A model generated the notes under the pieces. It was not told where the DNA came from. It ran no database searches and saw only the letters and a list, made by a program, of their open reading frames with translations. Positions 1 through 5,870 of a stretch of DNA of 7,193 bases are shown here, piece by piece; position 1 is the stretch's first letter; every line of letters begins with the position of its first letter. The position numbers and the translations under genes were made by a program. Origin of the DNA: Leptospiraceae bacterium (GTDB lineage Bacteria > Spirochaetota > Leptospiria > Turneriellales > Turneriellaceae); contig JAEUSA010000061.1 in assembly GCA_016788945.1 (NCBI GenBank), positions 1-7,193 on the forward strand, in the 5' to 3' direction.

Positions 1-714
1 GAATACCTCAGGGCCAGACAGGGCGAACATTCGCTGATTCTACTCAGCGCCGGTGAATTTGCAGAACTGACGGCGCGGCGAAGCCTCACCCTGCCCGGTC
101 GCCACCATGAACATTTCGCCCGCTCGCTCAGGCGCGGCAATGACTGGCAAGCTATCGTCGGGGACGGCCAAGGCCTCATTACCGAAGCCCTCGTCAGTAA
201 AGGAGAAATCCGTCTAAGTGAAAATGCTGAGCCCTTGCACCTGCTATCGGTAAAGCACAACGTCACGCTGGCACAGGCATGGGTAAAACCCAAGGCGCTA
301 TCGCTGATTCTGACCAAATGCGCAGAAATCGGCGTTACAGAAATTATTCTGTTTGATTCGGAGCACAGTGCCCCGCACGGCGATTCAATGCGGCGCATGG
401 GGGCAATCATCGAAAATGCCTGTATGCAGGCCTATAACCCGGTGTGTCCACAGATCGTTATAGCTGCGGCTATCGCCGATCTGCGCCGCGAAACCACAAA
501 TATTCTATTCGGCGATATCGAGGCGGAAAAAGACCTGACGCAACCGACGGCTGGTCAAAGCGTGATGTTTATCAACGGACCCGAAGGCGGCTTCAGCAAA
601 CGAGAAATCACCGCATTGCGCGCCTTCGCGACCGGTGTCCTGATTTCCGAAAATGTTTTGCGCGCTGAAACAGCCGCAATAATTGCCGCGGGTATTCTGT
701 GTTTGCCATCATGA
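1..714 (+). CDS. rsmE: 16S rRNA (uracil(1498)-N3)-methyltransferase RsmE, 5'-partial
   Basis: Member of the SPOUT methyltransferase family that uses S-adenosylmethionine to methylate N3 of U1498 in 16S rRNA of the assembled 30S subunit. The frame is open from the left edge and has no ATG, GTG or TTG codon before codon 79, yet residues 12-75 already resemble the N-terminal PUA-like RNA-binding domain (LILLSAGEF, then LPGRHHEHFARSLRRG). The true start is therefore left of the window; the TTG at 235 would delete that domain. The 237 visible residues are close to the usual family length of about 230-250, so little is missing. The C-terminal knot carries the SAM-binding signature GPEGGF (visible residues 193-198) and LRAET (220-224). 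The helix that normally reads Q-[SC]-x-R reads QAYNP here. The stop codon overlaps the thiS start (ATGA, 711-714). Confidence 0.93.
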   Translation, partial: EYLRARQGEHSLILLSAGEFAELTARRSLTLPGRHHEHFARSLRRGNDWQAIVGDGQGLITEALVSKGEIRLSENAEPLHLLSVKHNVTLAQAWVKPKALSLILTKCAEIGVTEIILFDSEHSAPHGDSMRRMGAIIENACMQAYNPVCPQIVIAAAIADLRRETTNILFGDIEAEKDLTQPTAGQSVMFINGPEGGFSKREITALRAFATGVLISENVLRAETAAIIAAGILCLPS

Positions 715-914
715 CGGTTAACGGACAAAACTTCGATTTTGCGCTGCTCCAAAAAGAGCCCGTGCTGACGTCGCTTGTTCAGCAGTTAGGATTAAACCCC
801 GAACGCGTTGCGATCGAACTCAACGGTGAACTGATTAACCGTTCGCAATATGCCACGACCACCGTGAGCGACCGCGACGCGATAGAAATTATCCATTACG
901 TGGGTGGCGGTTAA
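711..914 (+). CDS. thiS: ThiS sulfur carrier protein
   Basis: Small ubiquitin-fold sulfur carrier of 67 residues. In the thiamin pathway ThiF adenylates the C-terminal glycine of ThiS, a thiocarboxylate is formed there, and ThiG uses it to build the thiazole ring. The sequence has the family pattern: MTVNGQNF at the start, QQLGL near residue 22, VAIELNGELINRSQ in the middle, and the required terminal Gly-Gly (VGGG). I chose ATG 711 because it gives the usual length and overlaps the rsmE stop as ATGA; the in-frame GTG at 699 would add four residues without homology. No clear Shine-Dalgarno sequence is visible, which fits translational coupling to rsmE. No thiF, thiG or thiH is in the window, so a role in thiamin synthesis is inferred from family; ThiS-like carriers also serve other sulfur pathways. 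Confidence 0.88.
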   Translation: MTVNGQNFDFALLQKEPVLTSLVQQLGLNPERVAIELNGELINRSQYATTTVSDRDAIEIIHYVGGG

Positions 915-917
915 CCA

Positions 918-1469
918 ATGGGCATTCTGCAATATACCGTCGATCAGGCCGGTGCCCTGATACTCGCAATACCTTCGGCACTGGTCATTATGCTTAGCCG
1001 TGAATGGTTTTGTTCGCGCATGGCAGGTGATAAAGAAGCACAGCCATTCAACGAGTTTTCGCTACTGTCTTTTGCATCGTTGAGTCTCAACGGCATCGCC
1101 CCCGGGGGCATATTGCGCGACCAGCCCCCAGCGTTTCTGCGGTTCTTCTACGGCCAGATCTGGCTGCTGATTCTCATCGTGCTCGGATGCACCTATGTGC
1201 TGATTAAAGGTCCTGCGGCCGATACTTTTTCTGCGCGGTTTTCTGCGGTATTTCTTACGCAGGCGTGGGCAATGCTAATCATTAATTTTCTGCCGCTGCC
1301 GCCGTTTGACGCGGCGGCTGCGTATCTCGGGCCTTATATGCAATGGCGTGCCTTTTCCATTGCCGTGACTGTGTTAAGCGCAGCAGCGTTGATACTCTTC
1401 AGTTACACTTTCTGGCGCAGCGATTTTCTCACGGGCAAATTTCTGATCCGGTGGCTGAAACTCACATGA
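918..1469 (+). CDS. Site-2-protease-like (M50 family) membrane protein, catalytic motif apparently lost
   Basis: A 183-residue integral membrane protein with hydrophobic segments at about residues 10-27, 80-98, 108-125 and 145-165. It resembles the short M50 site-2 proteases commonly encoded just upstream of trpS-scpA-scpB. The second active-site region is recognisable: N123-FLPLPPF-D131 matches the N-x-x-P-x-P-P-x-D-G element that supplies the third zinc ligand, although the usual following Gly is Ala132. The first region also aligns, through SRMAGDKEA (33-41) against the family's A-x-x-x-G-D-x-x-A, but the residues where HExxH should stand are MLSRE (25-29). Both zinc-binding histidines and the catalytic glutamate are therefore missing, so the protein is probably not a working protease. 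It starts 3 bases after thiS, and its stop overlaps the trpS start (ATGA, 1466-1469). The gene is intact, with no frameshift or internal stop. Confidence 0.68.
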   Translation: MGILQYTVDQAGALILAIPSALVIMLSREWFCSRMAGDKEAQPFNEFSLLSFASLSLNGIAPGGILRDQPPAFLRFFYGQIWLLILIVLGCTYVLIKGPAADTFSARFSAVFLTQAWAMLIINFLPLPPFDAAAAYLGPYMQWRAFSIAVTVLSAAALILFSYTFWRSDFLTGKFLIRWLKLT

Positions 1470-2509
1470 CAACTGAAATCAAGAAAAAGCCTGAGCGTAT
1501 TCTCAGCGGCATGCAAGCGACGGGCGAGCTGCATCTCGGCCATTACCTCGGCGTTTTGACCAATTTTGTCGCGCTGCAGAATGAAGCGCAGTGCTTCTTT
1601 ATGGTAGCCAACCTGCATTCGCTGACGGCGTTTTATCCCAATTATCAGGACGCACACCGTTTTATTGCACCGATGGTTGCAGACTGGCTCGCGGCGGGCA
1701 TTTCACCTGAAAAGGCGGTAGTGTTTGTGCAGTCAGATGTACCTGAGCACGCTGAACTCGCGCAGTTACTCGCCATGTTTACGCCGCTCTCTTGGCTCGA
1801 GAGAAATCCCACCTATAAAGACAAGCAGGCAAATACGGAAAAGGATCTCGATTCATTCGGCTTTCTCGGGTACCCGGTGTTACAGGCGGCCGATATTGTG
1901 CTCTATAATGCAACGCATGTGCCGATCGGCGAAGACCAGCTGCCACATCTTGAGCTCACGCGTGAGATAGCGCGCCGTTTCAACCACTTTTACGGACGCC
2001 ATGAAGGCGAACGCGCAGCAGAAAAAGACGTGCTCACGGTGCCGCAGGCCATTCTATCTGAGTACCCCAAAGTGATGGGGCTCGACGGCCGCAAAATGAG
2101 CAAGAGTTATAATAACTCGATCGTTTTATCGGAAAGCGCCGAGTCGGTGACCAAAAAAATGATGGTGATGAAGACCGATACTGCCCGCGTCAGGCGCAAT
2201 GATCCGGGAAATCCGGAAAACTGCCCGGTGTTCAGCTACTACGATTTTTTCGCTCCTGAACTCAAAAATGAAGTCAATACCGGCTGCCGCTCTGCTGCGC
2301 TCGGTTGTGTGGATTGCAAAAAACAGCTCACCGCCCGCGTCGTGGAGAAGCTCGCGCCGTTCCGGGCAAAACGCGAAGAACTCGCATCGAAGAGCGAATT
2401 TCTGAACGAAGTTCTGCACCACGGTGCCGCTGAAGCACGCAAGGTTGCGGGCGAAACGCTGAAGCGCGTCAAAGACGCCATGGGGATGGTAACGAGGTAT
2501 TCGCTGTGA
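1466..2509 (+). CDS. trpS: Tryptophanyl-tRNA synthetase
   Basis: Cytosolic class I aminoacyl-tRNA synthetase that joins tryptophan to tRNA-Trp using ATP. The product is 347 residues, a usual length for bacterial TrpRS. The HIGH-type signature is HLGH at residues 23-26, and the KMSKS loop is present exactly at 210-214. Other typical blocks are the early SGMQATGELHLGHYLG region, GYPVLQAADI and the GEDQ stretch. Four cysteines at 253, 274, 281 and 284 (C-x20-C-x6-C-x2-C) resemble the iron-sulfur site of Thermotoga TrpRS. I chose ATG 1466 because it overlaps the previous stop as ATGA and leaves a short tail before the conserved RILSGMQ. The same frame stays open upstream to an ATG at 1343, but that 41-residue extension overlaps the membrane-protein gene and has no TrpRS-like sequence. 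The stop overlaps scpA as GTGA. Confidence 0.97.
   Translation: MTTEIKKKPERILSGMQATGELHLGHYLGVLTNFVALQNEAQCFFMVANLHSLTAFYPNYQDAHRFIAPMVADWLAAGISPEKAVVFVQSDVPEHAELAQLLAMFTPLSWLERNPTYKDKQANTEKDLDSFGFLGYPVLQAADIVLYNATHVPIGEDQLPHLELTREIARRFNHFYGRHEGERAAEKDVLTVPQAILSEYPKVMGLDGRKMSKSYNNSIVLSESAESVTKKMMVMKTDTARVRRNDPGNPENCPVFSYYDFFAPELKNEVNTGCRSAALGCVDCKKQLTARVVEKLAPFRAKREELASKSEFLNEVLHHGAAEARKVAGETLKRVKDAMGMVTRYSL
2494..2497 (+). promoter_or_regulatory. Ribosome binding site of scpA
   Basis: GAGG lies 8 bases before the GTG at 2506, inside the last codons of trpS. It supports the GTG as the scpA start and suggests that ribosomes can initiate here as well as by coupling from trpS. This is an assignment by motif and spacing only. 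Confidence 0.55.
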
Positions 2510-3321
2510 CGATCCTTTTGCCCGAACTCGACGAAGCACGCCGCTTTCAGGTAGCGTTTCACACGCGCGCCGGTTCTGAGCAGAAAGGGCCGCTCGCCGT
2601 CCTATGGACGCTGATTGAAAGTTACGAAGTTGATATTTTTTCGGTTTCGCTTTCGCGCATCACAAATGACTTTCTTTCGTATATGGCCAAAACCGAGATT
2701 ACGCTCGAAGAACAGGCAGAGTTTGCACATACAGCGGCCCGGCTATTATTCTATAAATCACGGCAGCTTCTGCCCAATGCTTCGATCGGCGAAGATACCC
2801 CTCCGGACACTCTGCCCTATGAACTTGTCGAGCAGCTGTTAGAGTATAAAAAAATGCAGCAGGCCGCCGAAGAGATGCGCCGGCTCGAAGAACGTTCGCA
2901 GTTGCGCCTGCTGCGCGACGCATCTTGGTCAGCCTTTGAACAAGATCAAGAATACCTCGAAGTCGATTTGATTTCATTCCTCAGGTCTTTTCGCGATTTT
3001 CTCGTGCGCGAAGAACAGTCACGGCCGATGCAGATTTCAGACGAGACGATCACCGTTGAAGAGATGATCCCTTATCTGCAAACAAAACTCATGGGCGACA
3101 GCGAAGCTTCTTTTTTCCGCTCAGTCGTGGGCTTCAGCATACCGCGCATCATTGCCTGTTTTCTCGCACTGCTCGAAATGGCAAAACAAAGGCTCGTGAA
3201 GTTGCGGCAAGATGAATGGCTGGGCGACATCTGGTTCTCCCCATCGGCAGAAGAAGGTCAGCTGCAGCTGTCTTTTGACGCTGGCAACGCACCCGTCACC
3301 CCCGAAGGCGGGGAGCCATGA
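2506..3321 (+). CDS. scpA: Segregation and condensation protein A
   Basis: Kleisin subunit of the bacterial SMC-ScpA-ScpB condensin, which bridges the SMC heads and helps organise and segregate the chromosome. The product is 271 residues. The N-terminal block that begins with F-x-GPLDLLL in most ScpA proteins is present as QKGPLAVLWTLI (26-37), so the usual Asp-Leu-Leu is replaced, but the following SYEVDIFSVSLSRITNDFL is typical. A region rich in Glu, Arg and Gln around residues 105-135 fits the central helices and linker. The C-terminal winged-helix segment ends with ALLEMAKQRLVKLRQ and a DIWF motif. I chose the GTG at 2506 because it overlaps the trpS stop (GTGA) and has GAGG 8 bases upstream. 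The stop overlaps scpB as ATGA. The direct neighbourhood of scpB strongly supports the call. Confidence 0.93.
   Translation: MTILLPELDEARRFQVAFHTRAGSEQKGPLAVLWTLIESYEVDIFSVSLSRITNDFLSYMAKTEITLEEQAEFAHTAARLLFYKSRQLLPNASIGEDTPPDTLPYELVEQLLEYKKMQQAAEEMRRLEERSQLRLLRDASWSAFEQDQEYLEVDLISFLRSFRDFLVREEQSRPMQISDETITVEEMIPYLQTKLMGDSEASFFRSVVGFSIPRIIACFLALLEMAKQRLVKLRQDEWLGDIWFSPSAEEGQLQLSFDAGNAPVTPEGGEP
3305..3308 (+). promoter_or_regulatory. Probable ribosome binding site of scpB
   Basis: AAGG lies 9 bases before the scpB ATG at 3318, within the last codons of scpA. A second purine run, GGGGAG at 3310-3315, is too close to the start to work well. This is an assignment by motif and spacing only. Confidence 0.4.
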
Positions 3322-3857
3322 ACGATACGCGCTATCTGAAAGCCGCGGTCGAGGGCCTGTTGTTTATTTCGGGCTCAGGACTCACGCTGAATGAAATCTC
3401 CACGGGGCTCGGTGAAGATGCCGGACAGGTAAAAATCGCGCTCGATTCGCTGATCGACGAATACGCCGAACGCGAATCGGGCATCAGCATTCAGGAGATA
3501 TCCGGAAAGTACACTTTCACCACGCAACCCGATATTTACCCGGCAATACAGAATTTTTTGCGCCAGAAGAAAAAAGAGACGTTGAGTAAAACGACGCTGG
3601 AGACCCTCGCCATCGTGACCTACAAGCAACCGATAACGCTGCCCGAAATTGAAGAAATCCGCAGTGCGGCGTCGCGCGCGCAACTGATTGCCCTGCAGCA
3701 GAAAAAACTCGTCAAAGCCGTAGGGCAGAAAGAGACCGTCGGCAAACCGACGCTCTATGGCACCACGAAGGAGTTTCTGCGCTATTTCGGCCTCAACAGC
3801 CTTGACGAACTGCCGCCGCCGCAAGACGTGAAAGAACTGAATTTTGACGAGTTATGA
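3318..3857 (+). CDS. scpB: Segregation and condensation protein B
   Basis: Winged-helix partner of ScpA in the SMC condensin complex; a ScpB dimer binds the central part of ScpA and modulates the SMC ATPase cycle. The product has 179 residues, a normal length. It opens with the family pattern LKAAVEGLLFISG. The most conserved block, LETLAIVTYKQPIT, is at about residues 94-107, followed by PEIEEIRS, where the usual IRG-V is IRSAAS. The end pattern GKPTLYGTTKEFLRYFGLNSLDELP is also typical. The start overlaps the scpA stop as ATGA (3318-3321), and the stop overlaps the pheA start as ATGA (3854-3857), so equal expression with ScpA by coupling is likely. Confidence 0.96.
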   Translation: MNDTRYLKAAVEGLLFISGSGLTLNEISTGLGEDAGQVKIALDSLIDEYAERESGISIQEISGKYTFTTQPDIYPAIQNFLRQKKKETLSKTTLETLAIVTYKQPITLPEIEEIRSAASRAQLIALQQKKLVKAVGQKETVGKPTLYGTTKEFLRYFGLNSLDELPPPQDVKELNFDEL

Positions 3858-4930
3858 AACAATTTCGCGACCAGATCGACCGCATCGACGCCGAAATCGT
3901 ACGGCTGATAGGCCAGCGCGCGGAGATTGCGCGCGAAATTGCCACAGCGAAATCGAAAGAAAATCTGCCGCTTTACCAGCCCGACCGCGAACAGCAGGTT
4001 TACGATAAAATTGCGAGATTAAACCCGGGCATCATCGATGATACCTCGCTGAAAAACATTTACCGTGAAATCATGAGCGCCACGCTGAAGCTCGAAGGTT
4101 CGATTCAGCTTGGGTATTTCGGTGCCGAGGGCAGCTTTACGCACCAGGCGGCGCTCAAAAAATTCGGCCGCAGCCTGAGTCTGGCACCGTTTCGCACCAT
4201 CGACGATGTATTTCAGGCTGTGCAGAAAAAAGAAATTAAATACGGCATCGTACCGATCGAAAACTCCACCGAGGGTATGGTCAAGGCGACTCTCGATGCT
4301 CTCGTCAAGTATGACCTGCATATCTATTCTGACATACTCTTACAGATCAGGCAAAGCCTGCTCACCACGGCGACAGACCTGAAAAAGGTAGAAAAAGTCT
4401 ACACTCACCCACAGGCCTATGCGCAGGTAAAAAACTTTCTGCGCGTGAACCTGCCGCAGGCCGAATGGGTTGAAACGTCATCGACTTCTGAAGCCGTGCG
4501 CATCGTCGCACAAGAAAACAGCGAACACCTTGCCGCGGTGGCCTCTCAGGTTGCGGGCGAGCTGTATGGTCTTCCGCGCCTGATCGACGACATCACCGAC
4601 TACAAGCGCAATTTCACGCGCTTCATAGTCATCGGCCATGACATTGCGAAACGCGCGGCGCGCAACCGTACAATGATTTCATTCAATCTACCCGACAGCA
4701 CGGGTTCACTTTATCGCGCTCTCGCACCGCTCTACGAACACAAAATCAATATGCGTGGAATCGAATCGCGCCCCGACCGCAGTCAGCTGTGGAGTTATAT
4801 CTTTTTCGTCGATCTCGAAGGCCACAGCGAAGACGCCAATATTCAGGCGGCCTTTGCCGAGATGCGGCCACTGACTGCAAGCTTCCGTATTTTGGGTTCT
4901 TATCCCGTCGAAATGTCAGCCGACGAATAA
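3854..4930 (+). CDS. pheA: Bifunctional chorismate mutase / prephenate dehydratase (P-protein)
   Basis: Cytosolic enzyme of phenylalanine synthesis that converts chorismate to prephenate and then to phenylpyruvate. The 358-residue product has three domains in order. An AroQ-type chorismate mutase covers about residues 1-80; Arg5, Arg22, Lys33, Arg45 and Glu46 have the same spacing as the E. coli active-site residues Arg11, Arg28, Lys39, Arg51 and Glu52. The prephenate dehydratase domain covers about 84-265, with GYFGAEGSFTHQAA, PIENSTEG and the catalytic TRF motif at 255-257. A C-terminal ACT domain follows from about 273, with ESRP at 304-307, the motif that binds phenylalanine for feedback inhibition. 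All key motifs are intact, so an active, feedback-regulated enzyme is expected. It is the last gene of the plus-strand unit and starts within the scpB stop. Confidence 0.97.
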   Translation: MKQFRDQIDRIDAEIVRLIGQRAEIAREIATAKSKENLPLYQPDREQQVYDKIARLNPGIIDDTSLKNIYREIMSATLKLEGSIQLGYFGAEGSFTHQAALKKFGRSLSLAPFRTIDDVFQAVQKKEIKYGIVPIENSTEGMVKATLDALVKYDLHIYSDILLQIRQSLLTTATDLKKVEKVYTHPQAYAQVKNFLRVNLPQAEWVETSSTSEAVRIVAQENSEHLAAVASQVAGELYGLPRLIDDITDYKRNFTRFIVIGHDIAKRAARNRTMISFNLPDSTGSLYRALAPLYEHKINMRGIESRPDRSQLWSYIFFVDLEGHSEDANIQAAFAEMRPLTASFRILGSYPVEMSADE

Positions 4931-4946
4931 CCGGCGCCAAAGACCT

Positions 4947-5870
4947 TCAATAAATCGCACGCAATGCGTGCGGATGCACAGCGATTCTGACGTGTTCGCC
5001 GAGCGCCACGGGCACCTTGTGGTGTGACCCGTCGAGATAGAGAGCGCCATGCATCATGCTGCTGACTATATGCAGCTTTTCGCCGCTGCGAATATTGCCT
5101 TTGAGTAGACGTTTGCCGCGTGGGTAAAGTGACGCCGCACGCGAAGCCGCAGGCCGGTGTTGCACCGAACGTGCGCTGTCGCTGTAGAGCTCGCGCACGA
5201 GAAAACGTAATTCACGCTTTTTGAACTCCTGCCCACCCGCAGACGAATAGGCCGCGGTTGAGCCCGTCGGTGTCGAAATCCAGATGCCGGAACTTTTCTG
5301 GTGGTGCGAACCGCCGCGGTAGCGCAGAGTATAGCGCGACGTTGCGGCGGGATTTTCTTCGCAAAACAGCACGTCATTGAGAACCGGAAAACCGACCGGC
5401 CGATCATGCACATGTACCTGTATGCGTATCAGCTCCTGTTCGCGCACGGGGCTTTTTTTTCCCCTGAGCAGGGCTTCGAGCAGATGCTGAAACGCGCGCT
5501 CGGCTGCTGCGCTCGACAGGTGAAAACGGCAATAGTGCCCGACGCTATTTGCCGGCGAAGAATTCACGCCGATCAGCAATGCCTTTTCTGTGAAATGGGA
5601 GGCATTGATGAAAGTACCGTCGCCGCCAATGGAAATCACCAAACGGTAATTATCGAGGCTCTGGCTTAATCCGTCGCGCTCATGGAAATCGGCCTCAACC
5701 CCGAGCCGAGTAAGCAGCGCGCGCAGTTTTTCGAGCGACTGCGAATGCTCGTCGTGCGCACTTTCGAGCCGCTTGCCTAAATCAGGATTCAGCTCGCGGT
5801 GACGCCTGATTTGGCGCGGACTATAGCTTTCGAGCGCCGAGAATTTGTATACGACGGCAACAGGTGTCAT
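4947..5870 (-). CDS. nadK: NAD kinase (divergent subgroup)
   Basis: ATP-dependent kinase that phosphorylates NAD to NADP in the cytosol. The product has 307 residues. The diagnostic GGDGT motif is at 82-86 after a hydrophobic strand (LVISIGGDGT), GVNSSPANSVG is at 101-111, the NAD-binding Asn-Asp pair at 165-166, and STPTGSTAAY at 199-208. After that motif, the usual PI-x-PHSL-x-xRP block of common bacterial NadK is not recognisable; instead there is LRFLVRELYS (221-230), then a basic stretch and a C-terminal strand region with LYLDG (277-281). This points to a separate NadK subgroup. The start at 5870 overlaps the stop of the upstream LeuA-like gene (ATGA) and has no clear Shine-Dalgarno, so translation is probably coupled. 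An A8 run lies in its coding strand. The gene converges with pheA. Confidence 0.9.
   Translation of the reverse strand: MTPVAVVYKFSALESYSPRQIRRHRELNPDLGKRLESAHDEHSQSLEKLRALLTRLGVEADFHERDGLSQSLDNYRLVISIGGDGTFINASHFTEKALLIGVNSSPANSVGHYCRFHLSSAAAERAFQHLLEALLRGKKSPVREQELIRIQVHVHDRPVGFPVLNDVLFCEENPAATSRYTLRYRGGSHHQKSSGIWISTPTGSTAAYSSAGGQEFKKRELRFLVRELYSDSARSVQHRPAASRAASLYPRGKRLLKGNIRSGEKLHIVSSMMHGALYLDGSHHKVPVALGEHVRIAVHPHALRAIY
4956..4972 (-). terminator. Possible weak terminator hairpin at the end of nadK
   Basis: A perfect 7-base inverted repeat (CGCACGC/GCGTGCG) with a 3-base loop lies in the last codons of nadK. Read on the minus strand, it is followed by ATTTATTG, a poor T-tract; read on the plus strand, it lies 25 bases after the pheA stop and has no T-tract. 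It may help to stop transcription in one or both directions, but it also simply encodes residues HALRA. Confidence 0.3.

Noticed and set aside
235..714. Short rsmE starting at TTG 235
   Set aside because: It would remove the N-terminal PUA-like domain, which is clearly encoded upstream in the same open frame.
1098..1109. 12-base palindrome GCCCCCGGGGGC
   Set aside because: It encodes A-P-G-G within the membrane-protein gene and is a single copy with no sign of a regulatory role.
1298..1318. GC hairpin (GCCGCCG / CGGCGGC, 7-base loop)
   Set aside because: It lies inside the codons for PPFDAAA, has no T-tract, and is explained by Pro and Ala codon use.
1343..1465. Longer trpS reading frame starting at ATG 1343
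   Set aside because: The extra 41 residues overlap the membrane-protein gene and show no TrpRS similarity; ATG 1466 gives the normal length and an ATGA overlap.
2126..2539. Antisense open frame of 137 codons over trpS
   Set aside because: Composition-driven shadow rich in Arg and Phe, with no recognisable domain, opposite a certain gene.
3375..3824. Antisense open frame of 149 codons over scpB
   Set aside because: Shadow of the scpB codons, low-complexity and without family features.
5301..5669. Plus-strand open frame of 122 codons opposite nadK
   Set aside because: Shadow frame over the conserved NAD kinase core, with no recognisable domain.
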